A stretch of DNA of 64,000 nt from Bacteroidaceae bacterium. Its GTDB lineage: Bacteria > Bacteroidota > Bacteroidia > Bacteroidales > Bacteroidaceae. The position numbers and the translations under genes were made by a program. Below, piece after piece: positions 54,306-63,024 of the stretch (position 1 is the first letter of the stretch; the number at the start of each line of letters is the position of its first letter). The stretch is taken from contig JAKSJA010000004.1 of assembly GCA_024398495.1 (NCBI GenBank), forward strand, positions 24,043-88,042, given 5' to 3'. Below the pieces are notes generated by a model. That model was not told where the DNA came from. It worked only from the letters and a program-made list of their open reading frames with translations, and did not search any database.

Positions 54306-55049
54306 TTACAATGCTGTATTATGCCGCTTTCCATTTACGGCAGAAAGACGAAGACGTATCACTCCAAAAAAGGCTTCGGAAAAGATACCACCGCTCATCT
54401 TCGACACACCTTCAACACGATTGACAAATACCACAGGTACTTCTCTGACAGAGAAACCGAGTTTGTAAGCAGTATATTTCATCTCTATCTGGAAAGCATA
54501 GCCTTTGAAACGTATACTGTCAAGATTTATTGACTGCAATACCTCACGACGATAGCATACGAATCCCGCTGTTGTATCGTGGAGAGGGATATTTGTAATG
54601 AAACGGACATACTTTGATGCAAAATAACTCATCAGCACTCTGCTCATCGGCCAGTTGACAACATTTACACCCGTTACATAACGTGAGCCGACAGCCACAT
54701 CACCACCTTCATTAGCACAGGCATCGTAAAGACGGAGCAGGTCTTCCGGCTTATGGCTGAAATCAGCATCCATCTCGAAAACATACTCATAGTCACGTTC
54801 AAGAGCCCATTTGAATCCTGCAATATACGCAGTGCCAAGTCCCTGCTTTCCTTCACGTTCAATAAGGAACAGACGACCACTGAATTCATCTGCCATCAGG
54901 GTTTTGACGATGGATGCCGTACCGTCAGGACTTCCGTCGTCAACAACGAGAATATCAAAAGCCTTACTTAAGCCAAATACTGCCCGTGTAATCTTTTCAA
55001 TGTTTTCTTTCTCATTGAAAGTAGGAATGATTACGATGCTGTCACTCAT
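54306..55049 (-). CDS. polyprenol-phosphate mannose synthase-like glycosyltransferase (GT2)
   Basis: A 247-residue family-2 glycosyltransferase: VIIPTFNEKENIEKI, VVDDGSPDGTA (nucleotide-sugar DDG), GKQGLGTAYIAGF and EMDADFSHKPEDLLRL (DxD metal site). This matches DPM1-like enzymes that transfer mannose from GDP-mannose to a lipid carrier, which in Bacteroidetes feeds protein O-glycosylation. No C-terminal membrane helices are present. I start at 55049, because a TACTTTTG -7 box lies 22-29 bp upstream and a longer frame would run through it. Confidence 0.88.
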   Translation of the reverse strand: MSDSIVIIPTFNEKENIEKITRAVFGLSKAFDILVVDDGSPDGTASIVKTLMADEFSGRLFLIEREGKQGLGTAYIAGFKWALERDYEYVFEMDADFSHKPEDLLRLYDACANEGGDVAVGSRYVTGVNVVNWPMSRVLMSYFASKYVRFITNIPLHDTTAGFVCYRREVLQSINLDSIRFKGYAFQIEMKYTAYKLGFSVREVPVVFVNRVEGVSKMSGGIFSEAFFGVIRLRLSAVNGKRHNTAL

Positions 55050-55070
55050 GATTATCTTGATTTTGTTTTG

Positions 55071-55078
55071 CAAAAGTA
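55071..55078 (-). promoter_or_regulatory. -7 box of the glycosyltransferase-tRNA-Arg transcript
   Basis: Read leftward: TACTTTTG. A TTTG lies 25 bp upstream, longer than normal spacing, so confidence is limited. Confidence 0.45.
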
Positions 55079-55121
55079 AAAAAAAAACCTGATTATCAGT
55101 CGTCAAATGTCAATTATTTGA

Positions 55122-55129
55122 TACTTTTG
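55122..55129 (+). promoter_or_regulatory. -7 box of the mfd promoter
   Basis: TACTTTTG, ending 9 bp before the mfd ATG at 55139. If used, transcription would begin about 3 nt before the start codon, making the mRNA nearly leaderless. No good -33 element is seen. Confidence 0.45.
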
Positions 55130-55138
55130 CATAACCTT

Positions 55139-58100
55139 ATGGAGATTGAAGCACTAAAAGGGCTTTATGCAAGACTTCCTCAAGTAAAAAATCTTGCAGA
55201 ATTAATGGGAAATAATCGTGAGAAGACTATTTTCCTTGAGGGTCTGTTGGCTTCTTCCATTCCACTGGCATTCGCTTCTATATATGGAAAATGCCCACCG
55301 CTGCTCTTCATCCTTAACGATGAAGAAGAAGCAGGATATTTCTACCACGATCTCTCTGCCATAATAGGCGGCGACAATGTATTATTCTATCCATCAGCTT
55401 ATCGCACAAACCGTAAATATGCACAACGTGATTCTGCCAACGAGATACTGCGTACTGAAGTACTGGCACGACTGAGCAGAGGAAATGATACAGACTTCAT
55501 TGTTACGTATCCGGAAGCACTTCAAGAGCGAATCGTGACACGCGACAAATTGCAGAAAAACATATTGCAACTGAGGGCAGGAGAGAAAACGGATATAAAA
55601 TCCATTGAACAAATACTGGATTCGTTTAATTTCCAGCAGGAAGACTATGTCTATGAGCCCGGTCAATATGCATTGAGAGGAAGTATTGTTGATGTTTTTT
55701 CTTATAGTTGCGAATATCCTTACCGCATAGACTTTTTCGGAAATAACATCGATTCCATCAGAACTTTTGATGTTCAGACGCAATTATCCAAAGAGATAAA
55801 AGACAAAATAGACATTGTTCCAAATCTTGATGGTGACGACAACGAGCAAGACGGAGAACGGATATTATTCCTTGAAGCACTGAGCAAGGACACCCTCATT
55901 GTCTCAAAAAACTTCAAATTCGTTTGTGAGAGCATTGATGACGAGGATTTCACCGCACTTGCAAAAAAGTTCAGACACATTGAGATAATAAACGCAAACA
56001 AGGTAAAGAAAAACACTGACAAGAAGTCGGAAATAGAATTCCATACTGCATATCAACCATTATTTCATAAAAATTTCGACCTACTGAAAGAGTCTTTTGA
56101 GGAATACCTCAATGATGGCTACAGAATATATATTCTTGCTGACAGCGCAAAACAACACCAGAGGTTGAAAGACATCTTCGAAGAAAAGTCACGTTTCATC
56201 ACTTTTACGCCTATAACAAAAACCGTTCACGAAGGTTTCGTGGATAATGACCTGAAGGTATGTTTCTTCACCGACCACCAGATATTCGACCGTTTCCATA
56301 AATACAATCTCAAATCAGAGAAAGCGCGAAGCGGAAAGATTGCACTGTCTCTCAAAGAATTGCAGCAGTTCTCACACGGCGACCTCATTGTGCATATAGA
56401 CCATGGAATCGGACGTTTTGAAGGTCTCGTGCGCGTGCCACAAGGAGATGGTTATCAGGAAATGATAAAAATCACTTATCAAAATAATGATACCATCTAT
56501 GTTTCCATACATTCATTATATAAGGTTTCAAAATACAAAGGTCGAGAAGGTGCTGATGACGTAAAACTCAGTCGTATCGGTACCGGTGCATGGGAAAACC
56601 TCAAAGAACGTACCAAGAAAAAGATTAAGGATATTGCCCGTGACCTCATACTGCTTTATGCAAGACGAAGGAAAGAGCATGGATTTGCATACAGTGCAGA
56701 TAGTTTCATGCAACAGGAACTGGAAGCAAGTTTCCTATATGAAGATACACCTGACCAGTTGAAAGCGACAAATGATGTGAAGGCTGACATGGAAAAGCCT
56801 CAACCTATGGACAGGCTCATCTGCGGTGATGTAGGATTTGGAAAGACAGAGGTTGCCATCCGTGCCGCATTCAAGGCTGCATGCGATGGAAAGCAGGTCG
56901 CAGTACTCGTACCTACGACAGTATTAGCTTTCCAGCACTACAAGACATTCTCCGAGCGATTAAAGAAATTCCCTGTTACCATTGAATATCTGTCACGTTC
57001 AAAGAGCCAAAAGAAAACAACACAGATTCTTGATGACCTGAAAAGCGGGAAGATTGACATCATAATAGGCACGCACAAACTGATAGGTAAATCCGTACAC
57101 TTCAAGGACTTAGGATTGTTAATTATCGACGAAGAACAGAAGTTCGGAGTATCCGTAAAAGAAAAACTGCGTCAGATAAAGACAAACGTAGATACCATTA
57201 CCATGAGTGCTACCCCAATTCCACGTACGTTACAGTTCTCACTCATGGGAGCACGCGACCTCAGCGTGATACAGACCCCACCACCAAACCGCTATCCTAT
57301 CCATACCGAAGTACACACCTTCGATACGGAAATGATTCTTGATGCAATACGATTCGAGATGAGCCGCAACGGACAGGTATTCTTCGTCAGCAACAGGATA
57401 AACTCATTGGAAGAACTGCAACGATTGATTAACAGACATCTTCCAGAATGCCGAGTCGTAATAGGACATGGACAGATGAAACCGGAAGAACTTGAGGACA
57501 TCATAATGGAATTCGTCAATTATGATTATGACGTATTGCTCTCAACGACAATCATTGAAAATGGTATTGACATCCCTAATGCTAATACTATCATCATCAA
57601 TAATGCACAGAATTTCGGGCTCTCCGACCTCCACCAGATGCGTGGACGTGTTGGACGTGGAAACAAAAAGGCATTCTGCTACCTGCTTGCACCACCTCTG
57701 AGCGCACTGAACACTGACGCCCGAAGACGACTGGAGGCAATAGCAAATTTCTCCGACCTTGGCAGTGGCATACACATTGCCATGCAAGACCTTGATATTC
57801 GTGGTGCCGGAAACCTATTAGGCTCTGAACAGAGTGGTTTCATCGCAGATTTAGGATATGAGACCTACCAAAAGATACTCAATGAAGCTGTAACGGAAAT
57901 AAGGAACGAAGAACATATCATCAACGAAGAAGATACAGAAACAGGCAAACAGGCAAACAACAACATAGAAGCAGAGATGTTTGTTTCCGACTGTTCGCTT
58001 GACACAGATATAGAAATGTATTTTCCAGAGAGTTATGTGCCTTCATCAAGTGAACGTATCATGCTCTATCGAGAACTGGACAACCTTAATGAAGCTGATG

Positions 58101-58432
58101 AGGTACAACGGTTCAGGGAAAGGCTCACCGACCGTTTCGGACAGGTTCCTGCCGTCGGCGAAGACCTCATGAAGGTTGTCTTGTTGCGACAAAAAGGGAG
58201 AAAGGCAGGCATTGAACGTATCGTGATAAAACAAGGACGGATGAACCTGTTCCTTGTTGAAAATAGTGATAGCCCTTATTACCAAAGTGCAGCCTTTGAC
58301 AGATTATTGCAATATATTGCCAACAACCCTCGCCGCTGTCAAATAAAGCAAATAAAGGAAAAACGTCTGATATCCGTATCTGACGTAACAACGATATCAG
58401 AAGCCATCATCATTTTAGAGCAGATGCAATGA
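55139..58432 (+). CDS. mfd: transcription-repair coupling factor
   Basis: Removes RNA polymerase stalled at lesions and recruits UvrA. The 1097 residues hold a UvrB-like N-terminal region, the RNA-polymerase-interacting domain (GDLIVHIDHGIGRFEGL), a RecG-like helicase (motif I GDVGFGKTEVAIRAAF, DEEQKFG, motif VI QMRGRVGRGNKKAFCYL) and a C-terminal TRCF domain. The start at 55139 gives the expected N-terminus; an upstream TTG frame overlaps the -7 box. Its 3' end overlaps the convergent plsC gene by 23 bp. Confidence 0.95.
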   Translation: MEIEALKGLYARLPQVKNLAELMGNNREKTIFLEGLLASSIPLAFASIYGKCPPLLFILNDEEEAGYFYHDLSAIIGGDNVLFYPSAYRTNRKYAQRDSANEILRTEVLARLSRGNDTDFIVTYPEALQERIVTRDKLQKNILQLRAGEKTDIKSIEQILDSFNFQQEDYVYEPGQYALRGSIVDVFSYSCEYPYRIDFFGNNIDSIRTFDVQTQLSKEIKDKIDIVPNLDGDDNEQDGERILFLEALSKDTLIVSKNFKFVCESIDDEDFTALAKKFRHIEIINANKVKKNTDKKSEIEFHTAYQPLFHKNFDLLKESFEEYLNDGYRIYILADSAKQHQRLKDIFEEKSRFITFTPITKTVHEGFVDNDLKVCFFTDHQIFDRFHKYNLKSEKARSGKIALSLKELQQFSHGDLIVHIDHGIGRFEGLVRVPQGDGYQEMIKITYQNNDTIYVSIHSLYKVSKYKGREGADDVKLSRIGTGAWENLKERTKKKIKDIARDLILLYARRRKEHGFAYSADSFMQQELEASFLYEDTPDQLKATNDVKADMEKPQPMDRLICGDVGFGKTEVAIRAAFKAACDGKQVAVLVPTTVLAFQHYKTFSERLKKFPVTIEYLSRSKSQKKTTQILDDLKSGKIDIIIGTHKLIGKSVHFKDLGLLIIDEEQKFGVSVKEKLRQIKTNVDTITMSATPIPRTLQFSLMGARDLSVIQTPPPNRYPIHTEVHTFDTEMILDAIRFEMSRNGQVFFVSNRINSLEELQRLINRHLPECRVVIGHGQMKPEELEDIIMEFVNYDYDVLLSTTIIENGIDIPNANTIIINNAQNFGLSDLHQMRGRVGRGNKKAFCYLLAPPLSALNTDARRRLEAIANFSDLGSGIHIAMQDLDIRGAGNLLGSEQSGFIADLGYETYQKILNEAVTEIRNEEHIINEEDTETGKQANNNIEAEMFVSDCSLDTDIEMYFPESYVPSSSERIMLYRELDNLNEADEVQRFRERLTDRFGQVPAVGEDLMKVVLLRQKGRKAGIERIVIKQGRMNLFLVENSDSPYYQSAAFDRLLQYIANNPRRCQIKQIKEKRLISVSDVTTISEAIIILEQMQ

Positions 58433-59123
58433 CGGTTCTGCTTTCTTCTATGAGAGTCTTGATATCCTTGGTTTCATCGTAAGGAATCGGTTTGTGTATG
58501 GTAAGGCTCAAACGATGCCAACGTATAAAACGCAATCCCTTATTCGGCAATACGTCATAAGAACCATTTATGGTAAGTGGAGCAATAGGAAGTTTTATAT
58601 CTTCTGCCAAAAGATAGGCACCTTTCTTGAACACTCCCAGTTGTCCAGTCTTCGTACGACTGCCTTCAGGAAACACGCATAAAGACATTCCGCTACGTAA
58701 TATACCACGAGCACGGTCATAAGTCTTCATTATGCTATCCTTGTCACCTCTGTTTACATAGAGATGATTTGCAGACTCGCATGCCTTACCCATGAATGGT
58801 ATCTTACGCAGTTCCTGTTTCATCATCCACTTGAAATTACGGCCAAGATAACCATATATCAACCATATATCAAAGATACCCTGATGATTGGAAACGAAGA
58901 CGTACGACTGATTAGGGTCTAAGTTCTCACGTCCCGTCACTTTCACAGGGAGAAGGCATATCCAACAGTTGAATCTTGACCACAGACATGGTGGATAATA
59001 ACTCCAGAAATCGCCATCACCCAATGCACATCCTATGATGGTAGTCAATGATATGATTATCGTTGACAGTATTATCATGGGGACACAGACAACAAGTTGA
59101 TATATGCAATAAAAAATTTTCAT
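58410..59123 (-). CDS. plsC: 1-acyl-sn-glycerol-3-phosphate acyltransferase
   Basis: Acylates lysophosphatidate to phosphatidate. The 237 residues have two N-terminal membrane helices, the catalytic NHQGIFD (NHx4D motif) and FPEGSRTKTGQLGVFKKGA (glycerol-phosphate binding). A TATCTTTG box lies about 30 bp upstream. The C-terminus overlaps mfd on the other strand. Confidence 0.9.
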   Translation of the reverse strand: MKIFYCIYQLVVCVPMIILSTIIISLTTIIGCALGDGDFWSYYPPCLWSRFNCWICLLPVKVTGRENLDPNQSYVFVSNHQGIFDIWLIYGYLGRNFKWMMKQELRKIPFMGKACESANHLYVNRGDKDSIMKTYDRARGILRSGMSLCVFPEGSRTKTGQLGVFKKGAYLLAEDIKLPIAPLTINGSYDVLPNKGLRFIRWHRLSLTIHKPIPYDETKDIKTLIEESRTVIASALK

Positions 59124-59152
59124 ATAAAATGATGATATGTTTTTTCCATTTG

Positions 59153-59160
59153 CAAAGATA
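59153..59160 (-). promoter_or_regulatory. -7 box upstream of plsC
   Basis: Read leftward: TATCTTTG, 30 bp before plsC. The -33 position lies in the upstream gene and lacks TTTG. Confidence 0.45.
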
Positions 59161-59167
59161 AGAAAAA

Positions 59168-60139
59168 TTATCTTCTTTTCAGTGTTATGACAACAATCTC
59201 TCTCGAGACACCAAAACGAAACGGTACCACCCCACCAAGCCCAGATGTGACGTACAGCATACGGTCATCTTCATAATATGCCCCGTTCACCTCCTTATAC
59301 ATTAGTGATGAAACAGACCATCCAAAAAGCACAAACTGCCCTGCATGGGTATGTCCACTGAGTGTAATCTGGGCATTTGTCTTATCTAATATATGTTCTC
59401 GCCATGCTGACGGATCGTGCTGCAACATGATGACGAATGCAGAATCAGGAATATCTTTCATTGTCTTTTTCACATCGGCATATTTCGGGAAAGGTCCACT
59501 GCCCTGATTTTCCTCACCTGCAACATAAATGGTATCTCCGTTTATGCCTATTTTCATATTTTCATTAAGAAGAAGGTGCCAACCGAAACTACGTTCAAGA
59601 GACTTTGTGCGTTCCAATGCCGCTGACTTCTGTTGTTCCGTAGCATTGTGCTGGTAAAGAGAATAGTCGTGATTCCCCAACACCGAATACACACCGTCCT
59701 TTGCTTCCAGCGAACACAGTTCCTTGATGAATGGTGTCAGTTCTTCTGGACTCCTATTTTCAATGTCACCGCAAAACATTACGGCATCTGGCTTCTGTGC
59801 ATTGATGGCAGAAACAGCCTCACGTAGCAACCGTTGTCTGTCGCCTGTGAAAGTACCCACATGAGCATCAGCAAAAACCACTATTCTGTAACCATCAAAA
59901 TTCTTTGGCACACTTTCCGAGACAAACTCCACATGCCGCACTTCAAACCGTTCAAACCCCTTTGTCATCCCCCACACGATGATGCCTGTCACACATGCAC
60001 ACAAGAGGAATACCATCCAATGCCTTTTCTTCGCTTTCCCCATGCAGATACGCAACAGATTACGTATCAACCCATAGAGCAACGCTGCCGCAAGGATGAG
60101 GAAGATTGCAACAAAAAATATGAATCGGAAATGAAACAT
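59168..60139 (-). CDS. membrane-anchored metallophosphoesterase (YkuE/YaeI-like)
   Basis: A 323-residue calcineurin-like phosphoesterase. Two N-terminal membrane helices (about 4-25 and 39-58) precede FADAHVGTF (D-x-H), MFCGDIENR (GD), LGNHDYS (GNHD), LQHDP and SGHTHAGQ (GHxH), the complete metal-binding set. Relatives cleave pyrophosphate or phosphodiester bonds in lipid or nucleotide substrates; the target is unknown. It lies 3 bp after the DUF4369 lipoprotein gene. Confidence 0.87.
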   Translation of the reverse strand: MFHFRFIFFVAIFLILAAALLYGLIRNLLRICMGKAKKRHWMVFLLCACVTGIIVWGMTKGFERFEVRHVEFVSESVPKNFDGYRIVVFADAHVGTFTGDRQRLLREAVSAINAQKPDAVMFCGDIENRSPEELTPFIKELCSLEAKDGVYSVLGNHDYSLYQHNATEQQKSAALERTKSLERSFGWHLLLNENMKIGINGDTIYVAGEENQGSGPFPKYADVKKTMKDIPDSAFVIMLQHDPSAWREHILDKTNAQITLSGHTHAGQFVLFGWSVSSLMYKEVNGAYYEDDRMLYVTSGLGGVVPFRFGVSREIVVITLKRR

Positions 60140-60142
60140 GGA

Positions 60143-60883
60143 TTATTGATTTGACTCCAAAGGCAGGTTGTCCAAATCCTGCGGGTCATAACCCTGCATG
60201 AGTCGCATATTTGTCTGTGCTGCCTGATAGTAATCCTTTACAAAAGGATCATTTTTGAATTTCGGTGTTGCCCTGCTCATGATATCCTCTATCTGAGGTG
60301 TGAGCATTGGATACTGAAATGCGCTGCATATTGTCTGGAAGATGGTAGGACCAAGGACATTATCAAAATTTTCCGTTATGAAAGATGTCTCCAGCATATC
60401 CAACTCTTGCGTCAAATCCTGTGCCTGCCGGAAAAGTCCCATCTGCAGTTCTTCCACATCTTCGCCGTTCATGATGGCTTGCGTCTCCTGATGTGACAGT
60501 TCTTCCATCTGACTGTGAATCTGCATCCTGCGGGCAAGGAACTTATACAGTTTATCATTGAGCGGAGTGCCGCTGACCTTATTGTCGGTAGAAGAAAGAC
60601 TTATCTGGATGGGACCAGCCTCGAGTACAAAAGGCATCAGCCACTGTTCTCCAATAAATAGATTTACCATTTTTACAGTATCCAGACTTCCGCTGAAATG
60701 AAATTCACCATTCAATATATCACACGAATCTATATTCAGCATCTCATCGTCTGCCTCACCTTTCATATAAAGCATACGTCCGTCAAGACTTGACATTGAC
60801 GAAGAGCCCTTTACATCATACGACCCCATGCATGATGTAAATACTGCTACGATACCAATAAGGCATATAATAATCTTATTCAT
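60143..60883 (-). CDS. DUF4369-domain lipoprotein
   Basis: A 246-residue lipoprotein with lipobox AVFTSC (Cys18) and a DUF4369 domain (about 28-130; GRMLYMKGEADDEMLNIDSC, FHFSGSLDTVKMVNLFIG). In Bacteroidetes this domain often precedes thioredoxin-like domains; here no CxxC thioredoxin follows and the rest is helical. Function unknown. It is coupled to the phosphoesterase gene. Confidence 0.8.
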   Translation of the reverse strand: MNKIIICLIGIVAVFTSCMGSYDVKGSSSMSSLDGRMLYMKGEADDEMLNIDSCDILNGEFHFSGSLDTVKMVNLFIGEQWLMPFVLEAGPIQISLSSTDNKVSGTPLNDKLYKFLARRMQIHSQMEELSHQETQAIMNGEDVEELQMGLFRQAQDLTQELDMLETSFITENFDNVLGPTIFQTICSAFQYPMLTPQIEDIMSRATPKFKNDPFVKDYYQAAQTNMRLMQGYDPQDLDNLPLESNQ

Positions 60884-60914
60884 TACCTTCTTGTATGCTT
60901 TATCGTTTGCTATG

Positions 60915-60922
60915 CAAAGATA
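60915..60922 (-). promoter_or_regulatory. -7 box upstream of the DUF4369 lipoprotein
   Basis: Read leftward: TATCTTTG, 32 bp before the gene. No matching -33 element is found. Confidence 0.45.
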
Positions 60923-60947
60923 ATAAAAGGGATACGCTCAATAGTTA

Positions 60948-61349
60948 TTATGAGCGATTATTTAATTTTTTTTGCAATTCTTTATCCATTCTTAAGATTG
61001 TGTAAAGTTGCATGAACACCCCCATGAACAGACATATCACCCAATAGTTATACACATCTATTTTATACATTGCAAAGATTTCATAGACATGGTCGTTTGC
61101 CACCATCAGGGCAGCAGAGACAAGAATGAGGACACCACTTATCACCTGCAGTTTTCTGAGTCGCTGCAACGTAAGGTCATCACCTTCGTATCTCTGCAAC
61201 CACTGCATGAACACATACCCCATCGCTCCGAGTGCATAGACAATCTGCACGATGAGAGAATGGCTGAAGAAATAAGCCACAGCACCTGCTATGAGCATTA
61301 ACCCTCCAAGAGTAAATATCGCTGATTGAAATTTAGTAAGTTTTTTCAT
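60948..61349 (-). CDS. small four-helix membrane protein
   Basis: A 133-residue protein with four predicted membrane helices (about 11-30, 33-52, 70-88, 104-122) and a basic C-terminal tail. No motif that I recognise. It overlaps the DivIC/FtsB-like gene by 4 bp, so the two are probably made together at the membrane. Confidence 0.7.
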   Translation of the reverse strand: MKKLTKFQSAIFTLGGLMLIAGAVAYFFSHSLIVQIVYALGAMGYVFMQWLQRYEGDDLTLQRLRKLQVISGVLILVSAALMVANDHVYEIFAMYKIDVYNYWVICLFMGVFMQLYTILRMDKELQKKLNNRS

Positions 61350-61672
61350 TCTTCTTCAATGGCATCTTTGTCATCATCACTGAGGATGAAGATATCCTCG
61401 TCATCCTCTTTCATATAGTAGCGCTCACGCGCGAGCTTGCGTATAGCCTCCGGATGCGTTTCCAGTTCCTTGAGACGTGCAGAATCACGTTTGTGCATAA
61501 GTCGGTATCTCTTGATACTTTTTCCCAACTCCTTGATTTTCTGCTGATTCTGATAACGGTGATAGCAACTGTTGTTATCAAGGAAGCCGACAACGAGAAC
61601 ACCGACAATGATGATTATCAGATATTTGAACCTTGCTATTACCTTAAATACTTTTGAAAAGAACTCTCTCAT
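61346..61672 (-). CDS. septum formation initiator (DivIC/FtsB-like)
   Basis: A 108-residue bitopic protein: a short basic N-terminus, one membrane helix (about 17-33), a coiled coil (about 38-72) and the conserved HPEAIRKLARERYYM segment, then an acidic tail. This is the DivIC/FtsB layout, a cell-division protein that bridges early and late divisome parts with FtsL and FtsQ. A TAATTTTG sequence (61717-61710, leftward) could be its -7 box. Confidence 0.85.
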   Translation of the reverse strand: MREFFSKVFKVIARFKYLIIIIVGVLVVGFLDNNSCYHRYQNQQKIKELGKSIKRYRLMHKRDSARLKELETHPEAIRKLARERYYMKEDDEDIFILSDDDKDAIEEE

Positions 61673-61794
61673 CGCACAACATTATTGGCTTTACCTTGAC
61701 TTCGGATAGCAAAATTACAAAATAATACTTAATTCATAACGACATGACTGAAAAAAAATACCGTAAAAAAACAAATAATGCAATACCTTTTTTG

Positions 61795-61802
61795 TAATTT
61801 TG
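61795..61802 (+). promoter_or_regulatory. -7 box of the dnaX promoter
   Basis: TAATTTTG, giving transcription from about 61809 and a leader of about 15 nt. No TTTG is found at the right distance upstream. Confidence 0.5.
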
Positions 61803-61823
61803 TAAGCAAATAAACAACTTGCA

Positions 61824-62939
61824 ATGGAAGAATTTATCGTATCAGCGCGTAAGTACCGCCCTATGACCTTCGACAGCGTTGTCGGTCAGGAGGCACTTAC
61901 CACAACTCTCAAGAATGCAGTAAAAACAGGAAAACTGGCACACGCCTATCTCTTTTGCGGTCCCCGTGGCGTAGGCAAGACAACGTGCGCACGCATCTTT
62001 GCAAAGACAATAAACTGTTTTCACCCTACGGAGGACGGTGAGGCCTGCAACGAATGTGAGAGTTGTGTATCCTTCAACGAAAACCGTTCCTACAACATAG
62101 TGGAACTGGATGCTGCCAGCAACAACTCCGTAGAAAACATAAAGGCTCTGATAGAGCAGACACGCATACCACCGCAGGTGGGGAAATACAAAGTCTTCAT
62201 CATCGACGAGGTACACATGCTGTCCACAAGTGCCTTCAATGCGTTTCTCAAGACATTGGAAGAGCCAAATCCGCATGTCATCTTCATACTGGCAACAACG
62301 GAGAAACAAAAGATTCTTCCTACCATACTCAGCCGCTGTCAGATATACGACTTCGAGCGCATGTCAACAAACAACATCATCTCACACCTGCAATATGTTT
62401 GTGAAAAAGAAAACATACAGTTTGAGCCGCAAGCACTCGAGATGATAGCCGAAAAGGCAGACGGTGGTATGCGTGACGCACTTTCCATGCTCGACCAGGC
62501 AAACAGTTACTGTCAGGGAAACATCACATACGAGAAGGTGCTCGAAGACCTCAACATTCTCGACATAGAAAACTATTTCAACGTCATAGACCTCTCCCTT
62601 GAACATAAGGTAAGCGACATATTGCTGTTGCTCAACAATATCATCAATGCAGGATTTGACGGATGCCGTTTCGTCAACGGACTCGCATCCCATTGCCGCA
62701 ACATACTCATGGCAAAAGATGCAGAGACACTGCCACTCCTCGAATGCTCCGACAAACAACGGAAACACTATCAGGAACAGGCACAGAAATGCCCGACAAA
62801 GCTTTTATATACGGCATTGAAGATATTGAATGAATGCGACCTCAACTACCGTAACTCACACAACAAGCGACTGCTCGTAGAACTGACATTGATACGCGTA
62901 GCACAGATCACGCAGGAAGGCGAAGAAAGCTACCCCTAA
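61824..62939 (+). CDS. dnaX: DNA polymerase III gamma/tau subunit, zero-frame (short) product
   Basis: The clamp-loader ATPase. The 371 residues cover the AAA+ domain (P-loop GPRGVGKTTCARIFA, zinc cysteines in CNECESC, Walker B region DEVHMLS, sensor around TTEKQKILPTILSRCQ) and the collar domain. In related bacteria DnaX is one longer protein; here the frame stops right after the collar at TAC-CCC-TAA. The C-terminal region follows in the +1 frame, described in the next two entries. The short product is equivalent in extent to E. coli gamma, which also lacks the DnaB- and alpha-binding tail. Confidence 0.93.
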   Translation: MEEFIVSARKYRPMTFDSVVGQEALTTTLKNAVKTGKLAHAYLFCGPRGVGKTTCARIFAKTINCFHPTEDGEACNECESCVSFNENRSYNIVELDAASNNSVENIKALIEQTRIPPQVGKYKVFIIDEVHMLSTSAFNAFLKTLEEPNPHVIFILATTEKQKILPTILSRCQIYDFERMSTNNIISHLQYVCEKENIQFEPQALEMIAEKADGGMRDALSMLDQANSYCQGNITYEKVLEDLNILDIENYFNVIDLSLEHKVSDILLLLNNIINAGFDGCRFVNGLASHCRNILMAKDAETLPLLECSDKQRKHYQEQAQKCPTKLLYTALKILNECDLNYRNSHNKRLLVELTLIRVAQITQEGEESYP

Positions 62940-62940
62940 G
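62902..62940 (+). other. candidate +1 frameshift site in dnaX
   Basis: The +1 frame has a stop at 62899-62901 and is open from 62902, while frame 0 stops at 62937-62939, so any switch must fall in these 38 nt. The last sense codon is CCC followed by TAA; a tRNA-Pro on CCC can re-pair with the overlapping CCT, and the next +1 codon is AAG. A purine-rich AGGAAGG (62914-62920) lies 13 nt upstream. A single extra base in the CCCC or AAA runs is the alternative. Confidence 0.55.
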
Positions 62941-62964
62941 TTAAAACGCATCTTCAGCATTGTT

Positions 62965-62992
62965 GGTCAACGGACAACGGTCAACGGACAAC
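62965..62992. repeat. 7-bp tandem repeat inside the dnaX 3' region
   Basis: Four heptamers, alternating GGTCAAC and GGACAAC, in the linker between the AAA+/collar part and the C-terminal part of dnaX. A second run (three GGTCAAC copies preceded by CTCAAC) lies at 63055-63081. Confidence 0.85.
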
Positions 62993-63024
62993 AAACCGAG
63001 AGCAGAGATGAGCTTGCTCAATCT

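Noticed and set aside
62902-62939. E. coli-type -1 slippage in dnaX
   Set aside because: There is no A-AAA-AAG heptamer in the overlap, and the downstream coding frame is +1, not -1.
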